This document shows, one piece after another, positions 7,336 to 15,666 of a stretch of 44,609 bases of DNA. The stretch is from contig JASGCQ010000011.1 in the NCBI GenBank assembly GCA_030054025.1, forward strand, positions 1 to 44,609, in the 5' to 3' direction. Position numbers and translations under genes: made by a program. Position 1 is the stretch's first letter; every line of letters starts with the position of its first letter. The notes under the pieces were generated by a model. The model was given only the letters and a program-made list of their open reading frames with translations. It was not told the origin of the DNA and ran no database searches. This DNA comes from Phycisphaerales bacterium (GTDB lineage: Bacteria > Bacteroidota > Bacteroidia > Chitinophagales > Chitinophagaceae).

Positions 7336-8646
7336 TCAGATTTCCCTTGAGGGGTCAAATGCTTCTAGTTCATTGGCAATTGCAGTAAGAAAACTTGCTC
7401 CTAAGGAACCATCAACTATTCTATGGTCATAGCTTAGGGATAAATACATCATTTGACGTATAGCGATTACATCTCCTTCTGGAGTTTCTAATACCATAGG
7501 TCTTTTTTTGATGCTACCCACAGCCAATATAGCTACTTGAGGTTGATTGATAATAGGCGTACCCATTAAGCTACCAAATGTGCCTACATTGGTCAATGTA
7601 AAAGTTCCACCTTGAGTATCATCAGCCTTCAATTTGTTTGCTCTGGCAGCATTGGCAAGGCTATTTACATCTTTAGTGAGTCCGATTAAATTTTTGGTGT
7701 CGGCGTTTTTAATTACAGGAACAATAAGATTGCCACTGGGCAGTGCAGCAGCCATACCGATATTGATATCTTTCTTCACAATAATTTTATCTCCATCCAA
7801 ACTACTGTTAATCATCGGAAATTTACGGATGCTTTTTACAATAGCTTCTATAAAAATTGGTGTGAATGTTATTTTCTCACCATACTTACTTTCAAAGCCT
7901 TTTTTAGCTTTCTCGCGCCAACGAACCAAATGAGTTACATCAGCTTCGGTAAAGCTGGTAACGTGAGGAGAAGTAGCTTTACTGCGTACCATGTGCTCTG
8001 CAATCAATTTGCGCATACGATCCATTTCTATAATCTCTACATTACCACTTATTGGTGTAGCTTCTTTAGATGCTTCTGTATTGACCGTCTGAGCTACCAC
8101 AGTGTTTGCCGCTGCTACATTAGGTGTTGGTGGTGTGGCAACAACAGGAGTCGCCCCTCTGTTGGCTACATAATTTAAAATATCTTTTTTGGTTACACGA
8201 CCTTCATTTCCTGTTCCTGCAATGAGCTCCAATTCGACCATGCTAATCCCTTCTTGTGCAGCTATATTGAGAACCAAGGGCGAATAAAACTTATTGGTGC
8301 CTGCGGGAACTATACTAACTGTTGATGCTATATTTGTTACTATAGGGCTGACAACAACAGAAGCCGGAGCTGCTACAGCAGCTGTGCTAACTGTGCTTCC
8401 CGAGGCATCTGTATTAATGCGCGCAATTATAGTACCTACAGCAACTACATCATTTTCTTTAAATAAAATTTCGGTAATTGTTCCGGCTCCAGTAGAAGGA
8501 ACTTCACTATCCACTTTGTCAGTAGCAATTTCAAGAACTGTCTCGTCCATTTTGACAGTGTCTCCCAGTTTCTTATGCCATTTCAAGACGGTGGCCTCTG
8601 TAATGCTTTCACCCATTTTGGGCATTACTAAATCAACTATTGCCAT
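7336..8646 (-). CDS. Dihydrolipoamide acyltransferase (E2) of a 2-oxo acid dehydrogenase
   Basis: The 436-residue protein is the E2 core enzyme that moves acyl groups from lipoyl-lysine to CoA. The lipoyl domain covers residues 1-77, with the modified lysine K44 in EIATDKVDSEVPS. An Ala/Val/Thr-rich linker follows. The peripheral-subunit-binding domain is at about 118-155 (SPLVLNIAAQEGI; GRVTKKDIL). The catalytic domain runs from about 205 to the end, with the HxxxDG motif in LSYDHRIVDGSLG near the C-terminus. It could serve 2-oxoglutarate or branched-chain 2-oxo acids; the sequence alone does not decide. No E1 or E3 gene is adjacent. Confidence 0.93.
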   Translation of the reverse strand: MAIVDLVMPKMGESITEATVLKWHKKLGDTVKMDETVLEIATDKVDSEVPSTGAGTITEILFKENDVVAVGTIIARINTDASGSTVSTAAVAAPASVVVSPIVTNIASTVSIVPAGTNKFYSPLVLNIAAQEGISMVELELIAGTGNEGRVTKKDILNYVANRGATPVVATPPTPNVAAANTVVAQTVNTEASKEATPISGNVEIIEMDRMRKLIAEHMVRSKATSPHVTSFTEADVTHLVRWREKAKKGFESKYGEKITFTPIFIEAIVKSIRKFPMINSSLDGDKIIVKKDINIGMAAALPSGNLIVPVIKNADTKNLIGLTKDVNSLANAARANKLKADDTQGGTFTLTNVGTFGSLMGTPIINQPQVAILAVGSIKKRPMVLETPEGDVIAIRQMMYLSLSYDHRIVDGSLGASFLTAIANELEAFDPSREI

Positions 8647-8779
8647 ATTGTTATTGCTTGCTTTGAATGTTAATTTTCGGCGTAAAAGTAATCATTTCAC
8701 ACTAAAGTAAAAGGCCAAAGCATAAACTAAATAATAAGTCTCGTATCTTGCAGCTATATTTTACATACGGAATACAGTG

Positions 8780-9550
8780 ATGAACATCATTAAATACCTA
8801 CTTGTTTTTTGTATTGGTTTTGCTAGTATGCCTGTTTGGGCACAAAAAGGCTTGTTCGAAACCCCTAAATTGGCTGCCCGAAAAGGTTTTATGCTTGGGG
8901 TCAATACAGACTTTGATTTTGCAGCGGCAGATATGGCAAAACGTTTCGGAAACAATTATCGCATTGGGCCTTCGATACAGTACAAAACTGCGAAAAAATG
9001 GATTTTTGGTGCAAAATTTGACTTTATCAATGGTGGTAAGATTAAGGAAGATTCTTTATTTGCAGGTATAAAAGATAATTATGGTACTTATATCAGTATA
9101 GATGGACAACGCATAGGTATCAACTGGTATGAAAGAGGTTACATGGTTGGTATTGAAGCCGGTTATATACTAAACACTTCCAAAAAAGTAACAGACAATG
9201 GGATTATGTTTTTGACTGGATTGGGATTTATGCAACATAAAATATTGATACAGGACAAGAGTGAATCTCTCCTACAGCTAAGAGGAGCATATCGCAAAGG
9301 TTATGACAGACTCAGTAACGGTATTTATTTGGAGCAATATGTTGGCTACCTTCATCTTTCATCAAATGGGCTCATTAATTATCATATTGGTATCAATGCC
9401 GCATTTGGTTTTACCCAAGGAAGAAGAGACTTTTTGTATGATGTACAAAGACCGGGAAACGATACGCGAACAGACATTTTAATAGGAATAAGAGGGGGCT
9501 GGTATTTACCTTTATTTAAACGAAAATCTGAAGAACTATTCTTCGAATAA
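8780..9550 (+). CDS. Outer-membrane beta-barrel protein upstream of kdtA
   Basis: The product of about 256 residues has a signal peptide (YLLVFCIGFASMPVWAQ, cleavage after Ala-Gln or at Ala). Alternating aromatic and glycine-rich strands typical of a small outer-membrane barrel follow (FMLGVNTDFDF, YMVGIEAGYIL, LINYHIGINAAFGFTQG, ILIGIRGGWYLPLF). No catalytic motif is visible and the family is not named. The stop is directly followed by kdtA, so the two are cotranscribed. This suggests, but does not prove, a link to the lipopolysaccharide/outer membrane. The start is GTG (8777) or the adjacent ATG (8780). Confidence 0.75.
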   Translation: MNIIKYLLVFCIGFASMPVWAQKGLFETPKLAARKGFMLGVNTDFDFAAADMAKRFGNNYRIGPSIQYKTAKKWIFGAKFDFINGGKIKEDSLFAGIKDNYGTYISIDGQRIGINWYERGYMVGIEAGYILNTSKKVTDNGIMFLTGLGFMQHKILIQDKSESLLQLRGAYRKGYDRLSNGIYLEQYVGYLHLSSNGLINYHIGINAAFGFTQGRRDFLYDVQRPGNDTRTDILIGIRGGWYLPLFKRKSEELFFE

Positions 9551-9553
9551 GTG

Positions 9554-10810
9554 ATGCTTTTTTTCTACAAACTCTCTTTAATGCTCTATGCATTAATTCT
9601 CCGAATCGCTGCTTTGTTTCACCCTAAGGCAAAATTATTTATTGAGGGGAGAAGAGGCTTGCTGTTGAAAATAAAGGCTCAAATGGGTAACGAGACACGC
9701 CCAAGGGTATGGATGCATTGTGCCTCTTTGGGTGAATTTGAGCAAGGAAGACCGTTGTTAGAATCTATACGAGCTTCATATCCTCAATATGCGATTGTTC
9801 TCACTTTTTTTTCACCCTCAGGTTACCAAGTCAGAAAAAGTTATAAAGGTGCTGATTTTGTATTTTACCTGCCATTGGATAATGCTTCAAATGCAAAACA
9901 TTTTATCGCAGATATCTATCCTTCTTTGGCGATATTCGTAAAGTATGATTTGTGGTATTATTATCTCAGGGTGCTTCACCAAAAACAAATTCCTACCCTG
10001 TTGATAGATGCCATTTTTCGCCCTCAGCAAGGTTTTTTTCGTTGGTATGGAGCTGTGCAGCGGCAAATGTTACGCTTTTGTAGTCAATTATTTATTCAAG
10101 ACACACCTTCTGTTCAATTGTTATCTTCCGTTGGTATAGAGCATGTAATGGTTTCTGGAGATACAAGATTTGATAGGGTATTGGCTGTGGCAAAAGCCTC
10201 GAAGCCGATAGAAAGAATCGAACAACTATCTCAACATTATAACTTGCTTATAGCAGGCAGCACTTGGGCTGAAGACGAACAATTGATGGCTCAATTTCTG
10301 CCTCATTTACCTTCAAATTGGAAATTGATCCTTGTGCCGCATGAAGTGGATGAGAGCAGAATATCCAGTATCGAAAAATTGTTTAGCGGCAAGGCGAAAA
10401 GATGGTCTGAGTGGAGAGAACATCAATCCTTAACTGAACCTGTTTTAGTAGTTGATACCATTGGCTTATTGCTCAAAATGTATCGGTATGGAAAAATTGC
10501 TTGGATAGGTGGCGGACTAGGTAAAGGAGGTGTGCATAATGTACTGGAAGCCGCAGTGTATGGATTGCCTTGTGCTTATGGACCAGTCTATCATAAGTAT
10601 CAAGAGGCGGTGGATTTAATCGCTTGCAATGCTGCTGTGTGTTGCACTACTGGCAATGATTTGATTCGCTACTTTAATGAGCTGGTACATAGCGAAGAAA
10701 AATACCAGACAAGTTCAGAAGCAGCCAAGCATTATGTGGCTTCTAAGTCTGGTGCTACTCAAATTATTTTGAATTATTTGGTAGCGAAAAATTGGCTCAA
10801 GACACCGTAA
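9554..10810 (+). CDS. kdtA: 3-deoxy-D-manno-octulosonic acid (Kdo) transferase
   Basis: KdtA/WaaA attaches Kdo to lipid A precursors at the inner face of the cytoplasmic membrane. The 418-residue sequence has the N-terminal membrane anchor, the catalytic-base motif in WMHCASLGEFEQGRPLLE, ILTFFSPSGY, then in the C-terminal GT-B domain LIAGSTWAEDE, LVPHEV and AWIGGGLGKGGVHNVLEAA. Length and order match the family (GT30). It begins immediately after the outer-membrane barrel gene; GTG at 9551 or ATG at 9554 is the start. Its last 37 bp overlap the convergent gene on the minus strand. Confidence 0.93.
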   Translation: MLFFYKLSLMLYALILRIAALFHPKAKLFIEGRRGLLLKIKAQMGNETRPRVWMHCASLGEFEQGRPLLESIRASYPQYAIVLTFFSPSGYQVRKSYKGADFVFYLPLDNASNAKHFIADIYPSLAIFVKYDLWYYYLRVLHQKQIPTLLIDAIFRPQQGFFRWYGAVQRQMLRFCSQLFIQDTPSVQLLSSVGIEHVMVSGDTRFDRVLAVAKASKPIERIEQLSQHYNLLIAGSTWAEDEQLMAQFLPHLPSNWKLILVPHEVDESRISSIEKLFSGKAKRWSEWREHQSLTEPVLVVDTIGLLLKMYRYGKIAWIGGGLGKGGVHNVLEAAVYGLPCAYGPVYHKYQEAVDLIACNAAVCCTTGNDLIRYFNELVHSEEKYQTSSEAAKHYVASKSGATQIILNYLVAKNWLKTP

Positions 10811-11484
10811 AAGGTTTGTACGCTAAATCCTCCCATATCCCATTTGTAAAGAGTGGTAATCCCCGAATTTTCTAAAAATTGCAGCACTTCGGTCTTGCTG
10901 CCACAAAGGTTTATTTCGTTCAGTATTTCTTCGTAGGATTCAGCATTATTTCCGAATAGTTCTGAGATGAAATTATATTTATCATTGATGCCGATATAGC
11001 TTCTGATGTCTTTATTCCAAAGTTTGAAAGCCACTACATTTTTAAGTTCTTTCAACTCTTGTAACTTTATTGGTTCTTTAGCTTCAATTGTACTTTCAGG
11101 CTCAATTATATTTTGTTCAAAAAAAGGAGAATTGTTTTCGGGCATAGCCGATTGCTCTACTTTTTCAATAAATTCTTCCAAGGATGCATCTTCGATAAAG
11201 TTTGCATCTTCTTCAAATTCGAAACTTGATTCTATTTCAGCATCTTCAAGTTCTATGGGTTCATCTGCAAGCGTATCATCTAATTCAGGTTGGGGTGGAG
11301 CTATATCTTCAGGGGCTATTTGGGCTAATGAATCTTGTGCTGCTCTTTCGATATTTAGTTCGCTTATTTCCTCGTACAAGGTTCTCGTTAATTGGAGCAT
11401 CAAATCTTTCTCTATTAAAGTAAGAGGTAAGGAGGAGGTAGCAATCAGGTTGATTTTATGTAAAATGGATTGGATAGTTTCCAT
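10774..11484 (-). CDS. Conserved acidic protein of unknown function
   Basis: The product of about 236 residues is not recognised by function. Residues 1-50 are helical. Residues about 50-150 are a low-complexity, very acidic and proline-containing linker (ELEDAEIESSFEFEEDANF). The C-terminal about 80 residues are compact and well ordered (VVAFKLWNKDIRSYIGINDK; NFISELFGNNAESYEEI). This last part resembles small conserved domains found in many Bacteroidota proteins near dnaX/gmk, as far as I recall. No signal peptide. It is followed on the same strand by kdtA antisense, with a 37-bp tail-to-tail overlap. The ATG at 11484 is preferred over the TTG at 11490. Confidence 0.7.
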   Translation of the reverse strand: METIQSILHKINLIATSSLPLTLIEKDLMLQLTRTLYEEISELNIERAAQDSLAQIAPEDIAPPQPELDDTLADEPIELEDAEIESSFEFEEDANFIEDASLEEFIEKVEQSAMPENNSPFFEQNIIEPESTIEAKEPIKLQELKELKNVVAFKLWNKDIRSYIGINDKYNFISELFGNNAESYEEILNEINLCGSKTEVLQFLENSGITTLYKWDMGGFSVQTFYGVLSQFFATK

Positions 11485-11564
11485 AATCAATCTTTTGAAT
11501 TTTGGATATTAAGAAGGGGCGAATGTAGGATTTTGAACTAATTTTTAGTTGCGTGTAATGAGTA

Positions 11565-12143
11565 TTATTGCGTTAAATATTGGCTAACGATTTTTGACAA
11601 TTCGGCACTTGCTTTTCCTAAATCATCATTCACGATAGTGTGGTCAAATTTTGACGCAAAACTCAATTCGTATGCTGCTTTATCTATTCTTTCTTTTAAG
11701 CTTTCAGGGGGTTCTGTGCCTCTTTTTTGCAGTCTTTCGCTCAGTATATCAATAGAAGGAGCTTTTATAAACACAGAGAGTGCTTGAGCTTTATACTGCT
11801 CTTGTACCTTTAAAGCCCCCTTCACATCAATATCTACTAGTGGAATTTTATGGTTCTGCCAAATCCTATTGAGTTCCGACTTTAATGTGCCGTAATATTT
11901 ACCCTCATATACCATTTCCCATTCAAGAAAATTATTTTGGGCAATGGATTGTTCAAATTGTTGCAGCGAAATGAAATGATAATCTGTACCATCCACTTCT
12001 CCGCCCCTAGGTGTACGAGTACAGGCCGATATAGAAAATGCTAAAGTAGGAAACTGAAGCATTAATCTTTTGACAAGAGTAGTTTTTCCCGAACCCGAAG
12101 GTGCTGTAATAATGATAATTTTCTGTTGACTCATGTTGTTCAT
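11565..12143 (-). CDS. gmk: Guanylate kinase
   Basis: Gmk phosphorylates GMP to GDP with ATP. The 192-residue protein has the P-loop APSGSGKTT at residues 14-22, then SACTRTPRGGEVDGTDYHF and the GMP-binding segment FLEWEMVYEGKYYGT, followed by VDIDVKGALKV and SERLQKRGTEPPE. This is full length for the family. It lies 11 bp downstream of dnaX on the same strand and is probably cotranscribed. A second ATG three codons in (12134) could also start it. Confidence 0.95.
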   Translation of the reverse strand: MNNMSQQKIIIITAPSGSGKTTLVKRLMLQFPTLAFSISACTRTPRGGEVDGTDYHFISLQQFEQSIAQNNFLEWEMVYEGKYYGTLKSELNRIWQNHKIPLVDIDVKGALKVQEQYKAQALSVFIKAPSIDILSERLQKRGTEPPESLKERIDKAAYELSFASKFDHTIVNDDLGKASAELSKIVSQYLTQ

Positions 12144-12154
12144 TCTATGGACAT

Positions 12155-13933
12155 CTAATAATCAATACTCATTTTCAAAGTATCTCTTAGCTGATACAGC
12201 AGGGGATTTTTTTCTGACATGACCGCAAAAATTTCGGCTTTAGATAATGCTTTTTCTCTAGGTTCGTCATTGCTCTCTACAAACGAGTTGGTAATGCTTA
12301 CAATCAATCCGATTTCTTTCTTAATATAGTCTTGTAGGGCACTTTTTTCGATTTGTATATTGCTGTCGGTAATATTGTCGGGAGCAGTAATGTGTAATGC
12401 CTTTTGCTCGTTTAGGTCAAGTTTTACGATATTGAACGCATTGTATAGAATGCTTTTGTTTTCATTTTTTAGCTGCGCCTTATAATCGTCAAATATTTTT
12501 TGAATAAGATTGAGGCTAACATCATTCAAGCTCATTTTTTGTTGTTCATTTTCATTTTTCGTAGCTGCGTGCTGTATCATATTGCGCGATACACGCCTAA
12601 CAGAAGTGGGCGACTCGCTTTGAGTAAATGGCGCAGTTTTTATTGCAGCAGTCTCTATGGGTATAGGGCTATTGTATAGGGCTGGTTCTTGCACCAATGT
12701 TTCTTCGCTATGTATTGATTGGGTATGTTCTAGCACTACTTTAGGAACTGCTTTTGGCGAGGCAGTTGCAGTTGTTTGAGCTACATTAGACGATGGGCTA
12801 AAGTTTTTTTTTTCGTCAGACGGTGTCTGGTTGATGGTCTGTAGTAGATAGCAAAGTCTTATCAAACAGAGTTCTGTATGTAATCTTCTGTTATTGGCAT
12901 TTTTATATTCCAACACACTTTCGTTGATTACATTCAAAGCCGACAATATAAAAGAGGGTGGGGCTTGGTTAGCCTTTTCGTGGTAGATGGGCTTGTGATT
13001 ATTTGGCACATCTAAAAGCTTTGCCATTCGTGCATCTTTACACAACAATAGGTTTCTGAAATGCTCCGCAAACCCATCTAAAATAACATCTCCTTCAAAG
13101 CCTCTATCGAGTACGTCATCCAAAAGCAACAAGGTGCCAGCCACATCGCTTGATAAAATGAAGTCTGTGATTTTAAAATAAAAATCTGCATCCAATTGGT
13201 TGAGATGCTCCATCGTAGCAGCATAGGTCAGTTGTCCATTTGTAAAACTCGATATTCTATCTAGGATAGACAAGGCATCACGCATACAGCCTTCACTTTT
13301 TTGGGCTATTACATGAAGTGCAGCTTCATCGGCAACAATGTGTTCTTTACTGGCAATTTGCACCAAGTGCTGAACGGTATCGTTGGTGGTAATTCTTTTA
13401 AAATCGAAAATCTGACAACGACTTAAAATCGTTGGCAAGATTTTATGCTTTTCTGTCGTGGCCAAGATAAAGATGGCATAAGGAGGAGGCTCCTCCAATG
13501 TCTTTAGAAAAGCATTAAAAGCCGCAGTACTGAGCATGTGTACCTCATCTATGATATACACTTTGTATTTACCTTGTTGGGGCGCAAAACGCACTTGTTC
13601 GGTAAGGCTTCGAATATCATCAACAGAGTTGTTGGACGCTGCATCGAGTTCGAAAATATTGAATGAAGTATTGTTGTTGAAAGATTGGCAATTGGAACAA
13701 GATCCACAGGCCTCCATATCTGCAGTAGGATGTTCGCAATTTAATGTGCGTGCCAAAATTCGGGCGCAGGTGGTTTTGCCCACACCTCGCGGACCGCAAA
13801 ACAAAAAGGCATGAGCCAAATGATTGTTGCGCATGGCATTCTTGAGTGTGGTGGTAATATGCTCTTGCCCTACAACCGTGTCAAAGGTTTGTGGTCTATA
13901 TTTTCTAGCCGAAACTATGTATTGATCAGACAT
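12155..13933 (-). CDS. dnaX: DNA polymerase III subunit tau (possibly also gamma)
   Basis: DnaX is the ATPase motor and scaffold of the clamp loader. In the 592-residue protein Walker A GPRGVGKT is at 47-54, the zinc-binding cysteines at C66, C76, C79 and C82, Walker B IIDEVH at 127-132, and the sensor/arginine-finger region LATTEKHKILPTILSRCQ at about 157-174. The collar domain III ends around residue 365. A variable Ser/Thr/Pro linker and a tau-type C-terminal domain follow. At codons 374-377 an uninterrupted run of ten A (12804-12813) occurs, and either a one-base gain or loss leads to a stop within a few codons. A truncated gamma-like product is therefore possible. Confidence 0.95.
   Translation of the reverse strand: MSDQYIVSARKYRPQTFDTVVGQEHITTTLKNAMRNNHLAHAFLFCGPRGVGKTTCARILARTLNCEHPTADMEACGSCSNCQSFNNNTSFNIFELDAASNNSVDDIRSLTEQVRFAPQQGKYKVYIIDEVHMLSTAAFNAFLKTLEEPPPYAIFILATTEKHKILPTILSRCQIFDFKRITTNDTVQHLVQIASKEHIVADEAALHVIAQKSEGCMRDALSILDRISSFTNGQLTYAATMEHLNQLDADFYFKITDFILSSDVAGTLLLLDDVLDRGFEGDVILDGFAEHFRNLLLCKDARMAKLLDVPNNHKPIYHEKANQAPPSFILSALNVINESVLEYKNANNRRLHTELCLIRLCYLLQTINQTPSDEKKNFSPSSNVAQTTATASPKAVPKVVLEHTQSIHSEETLVQEPALYNSPIPIETAAIKTAPFTQSESPTSVRRVSRNMIQHAATKNENEQQKMSLNDVSLNLIQKIFDDYKAQLKNENKSILYNAFNIVKLDLNEQKALHITAPDNITDSNIQIEKSALQDYIKKEIGLIVSITNSFVESNDEPREKALSKAEIFAVMSEKNPLLYQLRDTLKMSIDY
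12804..12813 (-). promoter_or_regulatory. Candidate slippage site in dnaX (ten A)
   Basis: In the coding strand, GAC GAA AAA AAA AAC TTT contains ten A in a row at codons 374-377. With one A more the frame reads CTT TAG at once. With one A less it reads through six codons (ACT TTA GCC CAT CGT CTA) plus ATG to TAG. Both truncated products would end between residues about 378 and 385, directly after the ATPase and collar domains. Thermus thermophilus dnaX is known to make gamma by transcriptional slippage at a nine-A run. Confidence 0.5.
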
Positions 13934-13980
13934 ACTGTGCTTCTCTTAATTTGAACTATTGATTAAAGGTAATGCTTGGT

Positions 13981-14646
13981 TTAATAAAACAAGTACATGA
14001 AGCGAAGTGCAAATACATTGTTGTATTGCTGTGCATTGCCAAATTCGGCAGCTACATCATCTCTTATGGACAGTAATGAATATTGAAACCTCAGACCGGC
14101 GAATAAACCTTTGTACAAATGTAATTGGCCGGATAATACCAAGTTGATGTCTATTTTTTTAAAGGGGTATTTTTCGGGGTCATAAACGATTGTCGAATTA
14201 TTATGTACAATATCTTCTTTACTGCTAATCAGTTGAGAATAAGAAAGGCCGCCACCAAAATGGCTTTTTCTTTTGTCGAAATAATTGATTTGAATCGGTA
14301 TTTCGGCATAGTTAAGTGTGATATTTTGTTTGGTAATCAGTGTAACACCTCCATTGGATTGTTGCGCCCCGTTTGACCTTGCTCCCTTTTGTGTAAACAA
14401 AAGCTCGATGCTGCCTGCTATTTTAGGAGCAAGCTTGGCATACGCTACCACACCCGTATTCAATCCTATATTTCGATACCCTTTATAGCTATCACCATCT
14501 ACCTGCGTGAAGTTTGCTCCCATGATGAGGCCTCCATAAAATGTGCGCTCTACGTCTTCGTAATAATTACTGGGGTTTTGTGCAGCAACTTTCAGATAGC
14601 TCACAAAAATCACCATTACCATCAGGGTTGTTTTTCGATTCATCAT
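13981..14646 (-). CDS. PorT-like outer-membrane beta-barrel protein, copy 2
   Basis: The 221-residue product has a signal peptide (LMVMVIFVSYLKVAAQ) followed by barrel strands (GGLIMGANFTQVDGDSY; GSIELLFTQKGARSN; YAEIPIQINYFDKRKSHFG; GGLSYSQLISS; LRFQYSLLSIRDD) and a C-terminal aromatic LRFMYLFY. These are features of the OMP_b-brl_2/PorT-like family. It is a clear paralogue of the gene directly upstream. The start ATG at 14646 (or 14643) precedes the signal peptide; 16 further upstream codons overlap the neighbouring gene and are unlikely to be used. Function unknown; a role in type IX secretion is not shown by the sequence. Confidence 0.8.
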   Translation of the reverse strand: MMNRKTTLMVMVIFVSYLKVAAQNPSNYYEDVERTFYGGLIMGANFTQVDGDSYKGYRNIGLNTGVVAYAKLAPKIAGSIELLFTQKGARSNGAQQSNGGVTLITKQNITLNYAEIPIQINYFDKRKSHFGGGLSYSQLISSKEDIVHNNSTIVYDPEKYPFKKIDINLVLSGQLHLYKGLFAGLRFQYSLLSIRDDVAAEFGNAQQYNNVFALRFMYLFY

Positions 14647-14663
14647 GTTTTTTAAAGTATGGT

Positions 14664-15335
14664 TTAGAACAAATATATTAACCGCAAATTCCATAAATTA
14701 TTGTATTGTTGACTCCTAGCTATTTCATAATTTACTGTTGTGCGAATGGGGAGTATGGAATATTGAAATCGAAGATTGGCATACAGCCCTTTCACCAATT
14801 TCAGATTGGCAGAAGCAATAAAGTTTAAATCACTTTTTTTGAACGGATAATCGGCAGGGTCATAAGCATAGCTCGGGCTAATCATTACACTTTCAGTGCC
14901 ACTAATCAATTGAGAATAGGAAAGCCCTGCGCCTAAATGGCTTTTCTTTTTATCATAAACATGCAGCAATACGGGTATTTCTGCATAGCTCAAGTTTATT
15001 TTTTGAGACACGATGGTATATAATTTTGAACTTGAGTTTTGTCGAAAATTTGATCGAGATCCTTTTTCGGAATAGAGTAACTCCATACTCAAAGACAACC
15101 TGTCGCTAATACGAGCATATAATACTGCTCCTGCATTTATACCGATTTTGAAATAACCGGCATATCTATCACCATCCACTTGGCAAAAATTAGTACCTGC
15201 TACCAATCCTCCCGAAAAGAGTTTGGGTTCTTCAACGTAGTAATTTTCAGGGTTTTGAGCTTGAGCCTGAAAAAAAATAGCACTCAAAAAAACGATAAGG
15301 CTTATAATTGTTCTTAATTTTCTACTTTTATGCAT
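14664..15335 (-). CDS. PorT-like outer-membrane beta-barrel protein, copy 1
   Basis: The 223-residue product has a signal peptide (IISLIVFLSAIFFQAQAQ) and the same order of strands as its downstream paralogue: NPENYYVEEPKLFSGG, TNFCQVDGDRYAG, MELLYSEKGSRSN, YAEIPVLLHVYDKKKSH, GLSYSQLIS, YPFKKSDLNF, LRFQYSILPIR. The shared spacing indicates a tandem duplication. The chosen ATG (15335) directly precedes the signal peptide. The open frame extends 39 codons upstream, but that part overlaps the divergent gene at 15358. The 22-bp gap to that gene must hold both translation starts and leaves little room for separate promoters. Confidence 0.8.
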   Translation of the reverse strand: MHKSRKLRTIISLIVFLSAIFFQAQAQNPENYYVEEPKLFSGGLVAGTNFCQVDGDRYAGYFKIGINAGAVLYARISDRLSLSMELLYSEKGSRSNFRQNSSSKLYTIVSQKINLSYAEIPVLLHVYDKKKSHLGAGLSYSQLISGTESVMISPSYAYDPADYPFKKSDLNFIASANLKLVKGLYANLRFQYSILPIRTTVNYEIARSQQYNNLWNLRLIYLF

Positions 15336-15357
15336 CGGTGATAAAGTAACCTGTCTA

Positions 15358-15663
15358 ATGAATCTCAAAATTACACCAAACACATTAAAAAAAATAGAGC
15401 AAATTTTTGATGAGGCTCGATATATTATCCGTTTCGAAAAAGGCAATTTCAATTCCGGTTATTGTGTATTGGAGCAAAAAAGGGTAGTAGTGGTGAATAA
15501 ATTTCTCAATATCGAAGGTCGCATCAATGCTTTGGTAGAAATATTGCCTACTATCAGTTTAGTAGAAGAAGATTTGAGTTCAGAATCGCTTAAATTGTAC
15601 AAACAAATTATTGGAGAATCTACCCCAGGTCCTATTTCTGTTCAAACTGTAATTGATATGTAA
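15358..15663 (+). CDS. Small conserved protein of unknown function
   Basis: The 101-residue protein has no signal peptide. It shows an N-terminal helix (PNTLKKIEQIFDEARY), a short beta region with RFEKGNFNSGYCVLEQKRVV and VVNKFLNIEGRINALVEIL, and ends LVEEDLSSESLKLYKQI. Similar about 100-residue proteins occur in many Bacteroidota, as far as I recall, without an assigned function. It ends 3 bp before the metallo-hydrolase gene, which indicates an operon and perhaps a shared process. Confidence 0.75.
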   Translation: MNLKITPNTLKKIEQIFDEARYIIRFEKGNFNSGYCVLEQKRVVVVNKFLNIEGRINALVEILPTISLVEEDLSSESLKLYKQIIGESTPGPISVQTVIDM

Positions 15664-15666
15664 TAT

